DNA from: Miscanthus floridulus
Taxonomy: Eukaryota > Streptophyta > Magnoliopsida > Poales > Poaceae
Length of the DNA: 64,000 nt
Direction: 5' to 3'
Assembly: GCF_019320115.1 (NCBI RefSeq)
Contig: NC_089581.1
Span: 94,672,802-94,736,801, forward strand
The position numbers and the translations under genes are program-made. The notes under the pieces were generated by a model. The model was given only the letters and a program-made list of their open reading frames with translations, was not told the origin of the DNA and did not search any database. This document shows positions 22,741 through 33,981 of the stretch, piece by piece; the first letter of the stretch is position 1, and every line of letters starts with the position of its first letter.

Positions 22741-23092
22741 CTGCGAAGTTGCAACAATAAGCGATTATTGGTCGATGCCAAGAGATTGCAGATGAATTAG
22801 GTACTCATGCCAAACTGAAATTACTGGAGAAAATTCTCAAAAGCACAATAAAAACAGAGGCATAATAATTCATTCTCGCAACATGACATCACCAATTTGA
22901 CCACTTATCGTGCTCATAACGCATGCAATTTTAAAGCGTGATTCACGACAAAGTACAGGAATTGCATTGACGTTCATCCAAACGTGCGATTAACATTACA
23001 TGATAGTCTGGTTACTAGTGCCAACTTGGAACTACAGGTCCATTACATAAATAAAGGTGATACATTAGTCTTCCCACTACACGCTAAGCGAT
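22741..23092 (-). other. spacer between ORF0 and gag-pol, copy 2
   Basis: About 350 bp with no coding frame. The base context immediately before the gag-pol ATG is CAG, resembling a 3' splice site, with a T-rich stretch upstream on the minus strand. It differs from copy 1 (33631-33981) by a few substitutions and a one-base run-length change. Confidence 0.7.
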
Positions 23093-24055
23093 CTAATCCT
23101 CATCATGATCACTATCGAGGTCAGACGCAGAATCATCTCCTTCCCCAGGTTCTATTCCTTCTTAGGTGCCACTTCTTCTTCTTCCTCGTACCCTTCTAGA
23201 TCCATTTCTGCGGCTCCAGGTGGTACATAAGGGTGGAGCTGATTGTGCAGTAGATGAACCTCTTCATGCAGATTATCATTGTATTCTTCCGCATTGGCCA
23301 GCTGCTGTTCCAGCTCAAACTGTCGAGCTCTCAGGACATCTTCCCTGGACCAGGCTGCATTCCGTTGGTGAGTTAACCGAGTCATCTCTTCGGTGAGCCT
23401 CTCAATCTCGATGTCGTGCTCCCTCTGAAGCTGACGTCGGTCCTTCACGGGCATGACCAAGAGCACCAGACACACGTCTGAGGCTACCTTCAACTCCATC
23501 TAACACTCTCATCACTTGCGAACATGGCGCTCATGGCAGGGTTATCGCTGTTCTGCCCTTCTGCTGCACCAATTTCCAAGGGTCTTCCTCTTGCCTGCTG
23601 CCATGAGTCAGTGGAGGGATTACCTCTTGGAAAGACTCCAACCAAAGCGGCTGCCAGCTCCTGAGGAAAACGATCCATGATATCCTCAAGATCCCAAAGG
23701 CTGCCCTGCCAGCTGCTTCTTCAGCAGTCCTGCCAGTCGACTCATAACACCAGCCTGTCCACTCAGAATCGTCACCTCGGGGACGAACAACGGCCTCCAC
23801 AGTAACTAAGAGACCTTCTCCCAACCGCTCATTCGCCCAGAAGTAGCGGGGTTCCATTCCATCAGGATAACCTACATAGCTGAGCACTCTCCACAAGAGT
23901 GTAGGCATCCCAAACTCTCCAAGGAACGTGTGACGTTGACGGGTACGTGGAGCAAGCTGACGGCTAGGAGCTCTGCCTCCGGTGGACTTGCGAGCAGTCT
24001 GCTTGGTGCGTGCCATCTGCACCATTAACATGTACCCTTGGTGAGACAATGCCAT
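23093..24055 (-). pseudogene. ORF0, copy 2: H3-tail-mimic protein, frameshifted
   Basis: Counterpart of 33982-34944. The N-terminal 125 or so codons are open and keep the H3-like tail (ARTKQTARKSTGG from the ATG at 24016) with a synonymous GGA/GGC difference in the tail. One-base indels near 23682, 23516, 23442 and 23160 then break the coiled-coil and acidic parts into short frames. The tail itself is unchanged at the protein level, while the rest of the copy has several amino-acid changes (for example a Val/Ala change and an Ile/Thr change in the middle domain). Confidence 0.88.
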
Positions 24056-24775
24056 AATGGATAAGAGTTACATAACCGAGTAAGAATCTTTATAAGGGGA
24101 GGAACAAATGTAATTATGTGAATGGTATTTTAACATGATGCATGCTCGTATGCCGTACGTCCTCACAAACTTAGGAAAAATTTGTTTCTAACGGTAGACA
24201 CGGTGGCATACATACGTTCTCTCATAAATAGCGTAACTAGTCGAGCTACACGTTTCGTTGTTAGTGTACCTGCATAAAATTTCATTTCAGCCCTAAACCC
24301 ATAATGAAATATGCAGAATGTAATTGTAAATACTTTCCATATATGTATACCCATACATATACTTCCGTATCAATCTACCCGATAAGAATTTAAACCCACA
24401 ATTAAATACGTACCATATACACATGCAAGCATGTATACATAGCCGTACCAAAGCTAACTCTTCCCGACCGCACGCTCACATCTTGCGGTCATACACTCAT
24501 CTTACCTTGGCGTAGAGGCATTTGATCCATACATTACCACTCAAGTGAATGGCATCCATACTATAGCACGCCGTATGGACGACGAAGTAAAAACCCCCAT
24601 GTTAGTACTTAAATAGCCACCTAATAGTCCTTAATTTGGGCATAAGGAAAGTGATCATTGGCACACTTTAGATTTCAAATACCTATTATATAACTAATAG
24701 TTGCTAGAGAAGGGTTTTTTGGAAAACAAAAACTTTTGTTTTTAAATACACTTGTGACAATTAACGTTGAATCTT
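24056..24775 (-). other. 5' leader of internal region 2
   Basis: About 720 bp between the PBS and ORF0. On the minus strand it holds a consensus splice donor AAG/GTAAG at 24506/24505 and the short in-frame leader frame upstream of it described for copy 1. It is AT-rich, and several run-length differences from copy 1 are present. No other gene is seen. Confidence 0.6.
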
Positions 24776-24787
24776 GCTCTGATGCCA
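24776..24787 (-). other. primer binding site, internal region 2
   Basis: Minus strand TGGCATCAGAGC, one mismatch from the initiator tRNA-Met complement TGGTATCAGAGC, located 2 bases from the LTR B terminus (24790). Confidence 0.85.
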
Positions 24788-24789
24788 GC

Positions 24790-27700
24790 TGTCGCAGAAC
24801 CGACCAATTTATAAGAATACAAGTATAATGGCAATCCGCAAGCGGTTGCACTGTCATACTTGAACCCATATAAACCCGGTAGTCCGTCGAGTACCACGAC
24901 GGGTCTCGATAAACGATTTACAACAACCAAGATCGTACAGGATTCAACATACATGCCACATATTACATAAAGTTCACAGATACTTTTCATCATCAGAGTA
25001 CGAATAGAAAGTTATTACAAACCGAGTTTGATAATTAAAGCGGAAGCAAATAAGTTCGAAGATAAGTTTCCAACGTAGTTTGATACAGTGCCATGCCAGA
25101 TCACGATCCACAAAAGCAAAGATAGGAATTACTAAGGAAGCCTGCCCAAGGCTTACTCCTCATCCACAGCGGGATAGAAGCAACTCTTGCAATAACCATG
25201 ATACACAGTGCCATCTGCAACAATGGGAAAATAAACCCTGAGTACGAGAAGGTACTCAGCTAGACTTACCCGTCATGAACCAGAAATAAAATGACTCCAA
25301 GGATCATGCAAGGCTGTATAAGTGGACGTAACTTGACAACATTTTGCGTAAAAGGCAATTACCCGTTGTACAATTATGATTCCTTTATCAAGTTAATTAT
25401 AACTAACCATTTCTAGATTAGCAACTATCCTGTGCCAAACATGTGGTATATCATTTAGAAGCATCCAATAGTAACCATAGCAGGTATTGTAATTCCATAT
25501 TCATCTGAACCATCATGTTTCATAACACAGTTACTACGATGTTGGAGCTAGCCAAGTTTCTCACTATCCGGGAGAGACGGCGATTCGAATCGATTTCTAC
25601 CAGCTGGGAATTTATTCCTAACACAAACCCAGATCTACCAGCCACGATAGTCTTAGGTCACCTTTGGTACAACTCAGGTACACATTTCGCGGGTCCGTAC
25701 CGCGCCGCACAATCTGGAACACCAGATGCCAGGATGCTCAGGCCAAGCCTGCCCTTGGGCTCAGTCTGATCGTTCCCCGGAAGGAGCGCACAACAGAACG
25801 GTTCCCGGCCTGAGTTGAATTACTCGGCTTCGCGGTCGGAACGAATTATCCGGCCAGCTAAGTGAGAGGCATGCGTTCAATCTTGTCAGAAGTTCCAACA
25901 ACGGTACGGTCCTTGATCGACACAGACGGGGATAGATCCACACCCAAGACCTCCATGCCTTGTTGCTTTCTATCGACCTCCCGTCCGGTCTCAATTTACT
26001 TTTACCTCATGGTTCTGTTCCACGATAGCAGATATAGCCAACCGTGCTCCGGTATCCACCTATATCTCGCAGGTGACAGGACATCACCCGACTTCTACCG
26101 GTCTAAGCATGGCTAAGCATATATATTCGATCCTGGACCTATACCGGTTAAAGGGATAATATCTGGACAAGGATTGTACATGCATCAAGTGGTTTCATTC
26201 AACTCTTATAACCTAATGCATCAATCATAAGTACGTAAGTAACCATTTGTAAATTACTGGGAGACTTATAATGCTCCGGGGCTTGCCTCGCAGAAAGGAA
26301 GTAGGGCGATGGTCAGGGCACTCCGGAAGCTCTTCAGGGTTCTGCTCCACGCCTTCGGGAGCTGCGGCTTGCGGATCCTCCTGCGGGTTCCCTTCCTCTG
26401 CTTCTTCGAATTCCAGCAACGTGATCTCTTCCTCCGATCCTAGATGCATGAGTATGGTATAAGTATTACGAATGCATATGTGTTAACAAGTGCATCATGT
26501 TGTTTGAGTAGGTGCATATCTCTTCTTGATTACTACTTAACTACTTTTGCAATGCATCGACTATGCCATACAGTAGCTACTTGTTTCACTCATAACTGGA
26601 GTTCTATAAATCCAAAAGCAGTGATCCTGGACTTTCTGGAAAGCTTATCAAATTCTCTACGACTTTGTTATTAACCATTTTTACAGTCTACATTAGTTTC
26701 AACATGTAACTCCTCACACTCTAGAATCAGTCCGGAAATGATTTAACATGCAATATAAAGTAAGACTACTTCTACTTTATGTAATCATTCACAATTTGAC
26801 AACCTAGAACCTACCAACAGTTGAAGCATACCAAATACAGTTAAGATAATATAATGGTGAAGCCCAAACTATTTATTAAATTGCCTTTATTATTTTATTT
26901 AGATATCTAGGTTAAATAATAATTATATATCAGATGTGCTTAATAAATTCTCAAAAATTTACAGAGCCTTACTAATGCTATCAAAGGACTACTATAAAAA
27001 TTTCATGTCATTTTACTAAGTAGAACATCCTATACAAAAATGATAAGGAAGCAAGGCTTGAAATAGCATAAATGGAAAATCCTATTGAAAAGTGTCAAGC
27101 AACAGATTTCTTATTTTTCCTAACATCCATATGGTACTAGTATTACCTCCAACAAATTTCATGAATTTTGGACTCATAATTAATTTATAAAAATTCATGC
27201 AAGGATTAACTATTTATAAAAGAAAAATCTATAACTATAGATCTACACATGCACTGGTCTTCAAATTTTTATCCAAGCTCATGTATGCTAAGACTAGCTT
27301 ACCACAAAAATTTCATAATTTTTGGAGCACAGGAACTCTAGATATAAAATAAACAAATTTGAATGCATTCAAAAGCACCTTTGAAATCCCTATTTAAATC
27401 TCCAGAAATTTCTACTGTGGAAGCCAAGAACATATTTTTACTAAATACTACACTTCCTAAGCAACACAATCATATTTATTTCACAATTTTTGGAGCTACC
27501 AAACTAAAGATACAAATTTCACAAAACAATTCAAAAACTGGATTCAAAATGAGTTAGCCTTCACTACTGCTGTCGCTGACAGGTGGGACCCGCTGGTCAG
27601 GGGACCCCACGCGTCAGTGACACAGAGCAGAGTAGCGGCGCTGCTGGGCACTGCGCGGCTGCGGCTCGTCGACGGCGAGCTTCGCCGGTGGTGAGGTCAT

Positions 27701-29174
27701 CACGGTATGACCTACACGACCTAGCGCGTTGATTGGTATACTTGGCCGGCCCTATTGTCGCCACCCGCGACGACGGCGGCGGCAATGGCGGAGCGGCGGG
27801 GCTGGACCACGGCAAAACGCCGGTGGAGGCTACGGTGGTTCGACCTAAAGCTCGGACGAGCACCAGCTACCTAAGACGCACTCGACGCACTAGCTAACGC
27901 ATGGATAGGTGGACTGTGGCGCTCCGGCCACGGTGACGGGGCTTGCGGCGGAGCTCCGGCGAGCTTAAACGCGCGGCGATGGCTTACCAAGCTTGGTCAG
28001 CGAGCACGGGAGGGAGCAGTGGTTCGCTGGGGAGGCGGAGGAGCTATGGTGGTGGTGCTGGAGTGGCTAGGCACGGGCTACGCGCGGCTATGGCGACGGC
28101 GGGGCTCCGAGAGCTCGGTGGCTACTGCTGCGAGGAAGAAAAGGCGCCGGGAGCGAAATGGGAGCGCGGGATGGCTCGGGCGGGTGCTGGCGTGATGAAG
28201 GCGTGCTCGGGCGCGGCGTGGCCTGCGCGGTCAGGGCAACGGCGACGCGCGGCCGTCGCCGGGGACACGCGGTGCGCGAACTCTGCCGGTGTCGGCCACT
28301 GACGCTCGCGATTTAGTTTCGTCAGTTAACTGAAAGGGGCGCCTGACAGCCGGTTTTGGCGATGACTTAACTTCCAATACGTGATGAATTAGTGCTAGGT
28401 TACTAAACCAACTTTTAGACCTAAGTACCAGTTACAATTGTTGTTCAATGATCGAGTTCTAATTCTCACCCGAACTCGAGTTATAATGCCCTGAAGGTCA
28501 GCTTGTCAGGCTGTCAGGGTTTCACGACTTAGCAAGAATTTGCTAAGTGTAGAATTTGTGATTTCTCTGATTTTTGAAACCCAAATTCACACATGTTAGG
28601 AGCTGAATCAGTCAAGGGCCCAAAAATCAAAGTTGTTCCTTATGTCAAACACTACAACTTTGCTTTAGTGAACTCCTCCATGCAAGGTCCCTAACACCTA
28701 GTTCAACTTTAGTCAAACATGTCACTTTGAAATCATGATACACATTCAAACCATGGCTAAATGACCAAACTAGCCCTAGCACTAAATACCAAAGTTGTTC
28801 CTAATGATACTCTAAGCATGTTAAAACAATTTGCAAGGTCATTTAAGCATTTCATGTAGTAGTCACTCATATAGCTATTGAAAGTAATCACATGAAATAT
28901 CACTCAAGTGCTTGGTCATGAAATGTGGACTTCATGAACAAGGTTCCTTTTGTTAACCTAAGTGTAGCTAAGGTGTTTTAGTGACTAGCACTACCCACTT
29001 GCATTCATTTGCACATGACCACATGCATATGTTACCAGAAACACGAGATCACAAGCAATGTTTCATATGTTTTGATCAAATGTTTCAATTGTAAATGATG
29101 ATTTATGAATGCTTGATGCTCATGCTCATGTTATGCAAGTCAAGTTATGCAAGGCTAACACCCGAGGTGTTACA
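24790..29174 (-). repeat. Tekay LTR B, middle LTR, recombinant
   Basis: 4385 bp. Its left half (24790 to about 26629) shares diagnostic bases with LTR C against A (C at 24938, C at 25528, C at 26619, G at 26629). Its right half (from 26982) shares bases with LTR A against C. The switch lies between 26629 and 26982. This is the expected product of crossing-over between a 3' LTR and a 5' LTR. Private one-base indels occur near 25443 (+G) and 25969 (-T). Confidence 0.92.
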
Positions 29175-29210
29175 GCCCCTCCCCCTTATAAAAATCTCGT
29201 CCCGAGATTT
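29175..29210 (-). other. polypurine tract and hairpin of internal region 1
   Basis: PPT at 29175-29187 and the 8-bp hairpin at 29192-29210, identical to the other two copies. Confidence 0.88.
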
Positions 29211-29217
29211 GCAAGAC

Positions 29218-32200
29218 CTACCATTCTTGGAAAAAGGCGGGATAAACTTCTTGCAGATAATCTTCTCTTTCCCATGTAGCATCTTGTTCATTGTGATTGT
29301 TCCACACCACCTTATAGAACTTAATAATCTTACTCCTTGTTACTCTCTCCATCTCTTCTAATACTCGAATTGGCTTTTCTTCATAGGTCAAATCCAATTG
29401 AAGTTGCACGTTGGTGGGTGCAATAGCTTCTTCCGGTACTCGAAGACATTTCTTTAGCTGCGAAACATGGAACACATCAAAGATTGCACTCATCTCTGGT
29501 GGTAGTTGTAGCTTGTACGCAACATTTCCTTTTCGTTCCAAAATTTTGTATGGCCCTACATATCTTGGTGAAAGCTTCTTTTTCATCCCAAATCTCTTCA
29601 CACCTTTCATGGGTGATACTCTCAAGTACACATAGTCACCTACTTCAAAAGTTAGTGGTCTTCTTCTTCTATCAGCATAACTCTTCTGTCTTGATTGAGC
29701 TGCCTTCATGTGTTGTTGGATGATACGTACTTGTTCTTCGGCTTCATTAACAAAATCAATACCAAAATATCTCCTTTCACCGGGCTCAATCCAATTCAAT
29801 GGAGTTCTGCACTTTCTGCCATATAAGGCTTCAAGTGGAGCCATTTTGATACTCGCTTGATAACTGTTGTTATAGGAGAATTCAGCTAAAGGTAACCATT
29901 TCTCCCATGAACCTTTTGAAGATATAACACAAGCCCTAAGTAAATCTTCTAGGATTTGGTTCACTCTCTCTGTCTGCCCTGAAGTTTGCGGATGATAAGC
30001 TGAACTCCTAATTAGCTTGGTTCCCAAAGCTTGGTGTAGGTGCTCCCAGAAACGAGCTATGAACTGTGGTCCTCTATCTGAGATTATGGTCCTGGGTACT
30101 CCATGCAATTTCACGATCTGGGAAACATATAACTCAGAGTATTTACCCGCGTGATATGTTGTGTGAACTGGTACAAAATGTGCTGACTTGGTGAGACGAT
30201 CAACAATGACCCAGATTGAATCGTGACCTTGGGGTGTTGTTGGAAGGCCTGTGATAAAGTCCATGCTGATTTCCTCCCATTTCCATCCTGGAATAGGCAA
30301 TGGCTGAAGTAATCCAGCGGTTTTCATATGGACGGCTTTCACTCTACTGCAGTTATCACACCTAGCAACATAGGCTGCGATCTCTTTCTTCATCTTAGTC
30401 CACCAAAAACGGTTTCTTAGATCCTGATACATTTTACTACTACCCGGGTGGATAGACAATTTGGAGGAGTGAGCTTCTTCTAAAATTTGATTCCTTAGCT
30501 CACGGTCTTTCGGCACCACTAGCCGGTCCTCAAACCATAATACACCTCTTTCGTCCAATCTAAAATGTTTGGTTTCTTGCTCTTGCATTTTTCTCTTGAT
30601 GTGACTTATTCCTACATCAGTCTGCTGTAGCTCTATGATTTTGCCCTCAAGCGAACAACTGATTGTGATATTGTGTAGTACAGCAGGATGTAGCAAGTTG
30701 AATCCATCTTCCAATAGCGCTTCCATAGTGTTGCAATGGGACTTCCGACTAAGTGCATCGGCTACTACATTAGCTTTGCCCGGATGGTAATGCACTTCCA
30801 AATTATAGTCCTTAATCAATTCCAACCATCTACGTTGTCTCATGTTCAGTTCTGGTTGGGTAAAGATATACTTGAGGCTTTTGTGGTCAGTATAGATATG
30901 ACATACATTGCCCAACAAGTAATGTCTCCATATCTTTAATGCATGGACAACAGCTGCAAGTTCCAAATCATGTGTAGGGTAGTTGACTTCATGTTTTCTC
31001 AGTTGCCTAGAGGCATATGCAATTACTCTCCCTTCTTGCATAAGTACACATCCCAAACCTATTCCTGATGCATCACAAAATACATCAAAAGGCTTTTCAA
31101 TGTCTGGTTGTGCTAGCACTGGCGCTGTAGTCAACAAAGTTCTGAGAGTGTGAAAAGTTGTTTCACATTCTGGTGTCCACTTGTATTTCTCATCTTTCTG
31201 AAGTAGTCGGGTCATAGGCTTAGCTATCTTTGAGAAGTCTGGAATAAACCGATGATAGTATCCTGCTAACCCTAGAAAACTCCGAACTTCATGCACTGAA
31301 GTTGGGGCTTTCCAATCCATGACCTCTTGTACTTTTGATGGGTCTACTGAGATTCCATCTCTTGATAATATGTGACCTAAGAAAGGTACTTTGCTCATCC
31401 AAAATTCACATTTGCTAAACTTGGCATATAGCTTATGCTCCCTCAGTCTGGATAGGACAATCCTCAGATGCTCTTCATGATCTGACTCATTTTCTGAATA
31501 AATCAATATGTCATCGATAAACACAACCACGAACTTATCAAGTTCGGGCATGAATACCGAATTCATTAGGTACATAAAGTAGGCTGGAGCATTTGTTAGT
31601 CCGAAAGACATAACCAGATACTCGTATAAGCCGTACCTAGTAGAGAAAGCAGTCTTAGGTATATCCTCCGGTCTGATCTTTATCTGGTGGTAACCTGATC
31701 TTAAGTCAATTTTGGAGAATACCTTTGCCTTTGCTAGCTGATCGAACAAGATGTCGATGCGGGGTAACGGATATTTGTTTTTGATGGTCACAGCATTGAG
31801 TGGTCTGTAATCTACACACATCCTCAGTGACTTATCCTTCTTTTTCACAAACAGTGCTGGACATCCCCACGGAGATGAGCTAGGTTGGATAAGACCTTTG
31901 TCCAATAGATCTTGCAATTGAACCTTGAGTTCTGCTAACTCATTGGGTGGCATTCTATAGGGCCTTCTGGATATGGGTGCGGTACCTGGCACTAATTCGA
32001 TCTTAAATTCCACGTCCCTATCCGGTGGTAGACCTAGTAATTCTTCTGGAAATACATCTGGAAACTCACAAACCATGGGGATATCACATATTGTGGTGGT
32101 TTGGATAGCACAGGCTAAATGTTGGGGTTCGAAATCGCGGGAGAGTGGAACTAGAAAAGCATTCCCTCCCGTGGGTTCTCTCAACATGATAGTACGGGTG

Positions 32201-33630
32201 CTAGTGTCAATAAGAACACCATGATCCTTCATCCAATTCATGCCTAAGATTACACTTATCGACAATCCCGGCAATATTATCAAATCTGTTGTGTACTCCC
32301 TCCCTTGTATCAAAATGAGTACATTTTTGACTATCTTTTTGGTAGTAACAGTACCCCCTGCTGAACTTATGTTATAACCCCCTTTACTTACTTCTATTAT
32401 TTCTTGATCATGTCTAGATGCAAATGCTTGACTCATAAATGAATGAGAAGCTCCCGAATCAAATAAAACAACAGCGGGGTGCTTGTTGACAAGAAACATA
32501 CCAGCCGTGACAACTTCTCTGGCGGGCACTTCCTCCACAGCAGTATAATGCACTTGTCCCTGACGTGCCCTGGCATTCACCTGCCTCTGATTGTTCTGAT
32601 TTGGGTTGCCATTCCTCTTGGGGTGGGGGCACTCCTTGGACCAATGACCCAGTTGGTTGCAGTTGAAACAAGGTTGATTGCTTCTGAATCCGGCGGAGCT
32701 GTCCTGATTACCATTCCCTTTTGGTAAGGCAATAGTGAACGCCTTACGAAATGGTTTCTGTGGCCTGTTATTCTGAGCTTTCGGTGGTGGAGGCCTGAAC
32801 TTGGGTGCAGGTGGACGGAATTGTGGCCTAGCTGTGATAGGCGCTTTTGACTGGAAAGATCCGGATGCACCGGCTTCATACGTCCTTTTGCGACCCTTTG
32901 CAACTGCATGCATGTTGTTGTGGTTTTCTTGGGTCAAGGCATCACTAATAAACTCATTGTACGTGGCACATCGAGAGTTTGCCATAGTCTTCATTAATTT
33001 GGTACCCAGACCTCGCTTGAAACTCTCAATCTTTTTCTCTTCAGTATCCACGAAACTTGGAGCATATCTTGACAAGTTGTTGAATGCGTGCATATATTCT
33101 GTGAGTGACTTTGTTCCCTGAGTGAGCCTCATAAATTCTGCTGCTTTCATGCGCATCAGGCCCAGGGGAATATGGTGTCCCCTAAAAGCCAGCTTGAATT
33201 GATCCCAGGTCACTCTCGCATTAGCAGGCAGAGACGACAGAAAGTGCGTCCACCAGATTCCTGCTGGTCCTTGCAATTGATGAGAAGCATATTCTGCTTT
33301 CAGGTGCTCTGTGACCCTTAGCAGACGAAATTTCTGCTCGATGGTATTCAGCCACTCATCGGCCTGCAGTGGTTCCTCAGCCACCTTGAAGATCGGAGGC
33401 TTCGTGTCCAGAAACTCCTTGAATGAACTGTGCTGATTTGGCTCGTCCCCTGGTTGCTGTGGGTGGCCACGAGCAGTGTTTTGCGCGATAAGGCGCAAAG
33501 CTTCTTCCATTGTCCTCTGGCTCCCTAGGAACTGGGCAAAGAATTCTTGAGCAGACGGTGGCGGTGGGGGTGGCAAGTCATCCTGGTTGCCATCCTGGCT
33601 GCCACCAGCTCCAGCACGGGTGCGCGTCAT
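29218..33630 (-). CDS. Tekay-type gag-pol polyprotein with C-terminal chromodomain, intact
   Basis: 1470 aa, uninterrupted. Gag capsid (retrotrans_gag-like) lies at about 60-235. The zinc knuckle [14 protein letters not shown] is at about 321-334. Protease active site is DSGASHSF near 391. Reverse transcriptase runs at about 560-780, with the catalytic block [10 protein letters not shown] near 703-712. RNase H has D in FCDASG near 853, E in HDLELAA and D in YTDHKSL. The integrase HHCC zinc finger spans about 1054-1094, and the core has D in MDFITG near 1124, D in SDRGPQF near 1185 and E in GQTERVN near 1221. The GPY module is near 1359 and the chromodomain at about 1417-1466. Length and order fit an autonomous Ty3/gypsy chromovirus. 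The start follows CAG. ORF0 lies 351 bp upstream. Confidence 0.96.
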   Translation of the reverse strand: MTRTRAGAGGSQDGNQDDLPPPPPPSAQEFFAQFLGSQRTMEEALRLIAQNTARGHPQQPGDEPNQHSSFKEFLDTKPPIFKVAEEPLQADEWLNTIEQKFRLLRVTEHLKAEYASHQLQGPAGIWWTHFLSSLPANARVTWDQFKLAFRGHHIPLGLMRMKAAEFMRLTQGTKSLTEYMHAFNNLSRYAPSFVDTEEKKIESFKRGLGTKLMKTMANSRCATYNEFISDALTQENHNNMHAVAKGRKRTYEAGASGSFQSKAPITARPQFRPPAPKFRPPPPKAQNNRPQKPFRKAFTIALPKGNGNQDSSAGFRSNQPCFNCNQLGHWSKECPHPKRNGNPNQNNQRQVNARARQGQVHYTAVEEVPAREVVTAGMFLVNKHPAVVLFDSGASHSFMSQAFASRHDQEIIEVSKGGYNISSAGGTVTTKKIVKNVLILIQGREYTTDLIILPGLSISVILGMNWMKDHGVLIDTSTRTIMLREPTGGNAFLVPLSRDFEPQHLACAIQTTTICDIPMVCEFPDVFPEELLGLPPDRDVEFKIELVPGTAPISRRPYRMPPNELAELKVQLQDLLDKGLIQPSSSPWGCPALFVKKKDKSLRMCVDYRPLNAVTIKNKYPLPRIDILFDQLAKAKVFSKIDLRSGYHQIKIRPEDIPKTAFSTRYGLYEYLVMSFGLTNAPAYFMYLMNSVFMPELDKFVVVFIDDILIYSENESDHEEHLRIVLSRLREHKLYAKFSKCEFWMSKVPFLGHILSRDGISVDPSKVQEVMDWKAPTSVHEVRSFLGLAGYYHRFIPDFSKIAKPMTRLLQKDEKYKWTPECETTFHTLRTLLTTAPVLAQPDIEKPFDVFCDASGIGLGCVLMQEGRVIAYASRQLRKHEVNYPTHDLELAAVVHALKIWRHYLLGNVCHIYTDHKSLKYIFTQPELNMRQRRWLELIKDYNLEVHYHPGKANVVADALSRKSHCNTMEALLEDGFNLLHPAVLHNITISCSLEGKIIELQQTDVGISHIKRKMQEQETKHFRLDERGVLWFEDRLVVPKDRELRNQILEEAHSSKLSIHPGSSKMYQDLRNRFWWTKMKKEIAAYVARCDNCSRVKAVHMKTAGLLQPLPIPGWKWEEISMDFITGLPTTPQGHDSIWVIVDRLTKSAHFVPVHTTYHAGKYSELYVSQIVKLHGVPRTIISDRGPQFIARFWEHLHQALGTKLIRSSAYHPQTSGQTERVNQILEDLLRACVISSKGSWEKWLPLAEFSYNNSYQASIKMAPLEALYGRKCRTPLNWIEPGERRYFGIDFVNEAEEQVRIIQQHMKAAQSRQKSYADRRRRPLTFEVGDYVYLRVSPMKGVKRFGMKKKLSPRYVGPYKILERKGNVAYKLQLPPEMSAIFDVFHVSQLKKCLRVPEEAIAPTNVQLQLDLTYEEKPIRVLEEMERVTRSKIIKFYKVVWNNHNEQDATWEREDYLQEVYPAFFQEW

Positions 33631-33981
33631 CTGTGAAGTTGCAACAATAAGCGATTATTGGTCGATGCCAAGAGATTGCAGATGAATTAGGTACTCATGC
33701 CAAACTGAAATTACTGGAGAAAATTCTCAAAAGCACAATAAAAACAGAGGCATAATAATTCATTCTCGCAACATGACATCACCAATTTGACCACTTATCG
33801 TGCTCATAACGCATGCAATTTAAAGCGTGATTCACGACAAAGTACAGGAATTGCATTGACGTTTACCCAAACGTGCGATTAACATTACATGATAGTCTGG
33901 TTACTAGTGCCAACTTGGAACTACAGGTCCATTACATAAATAAAGGTGATACATTAGTCTTCCCACTACACGCTAAGCGAT
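33631..33981 (-). other. spacer between ORF0 and gag-pol, copy 1
   Basis: 351 bp, no coding frame. Its end nearest gag-pol reads as a plausible 3' splice site on the minus strand (U-rich stretch, then CACAG directly before the gag-pol ATG) with a CTAAT branch-site-like element further upstream. Confidence 0.6.
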
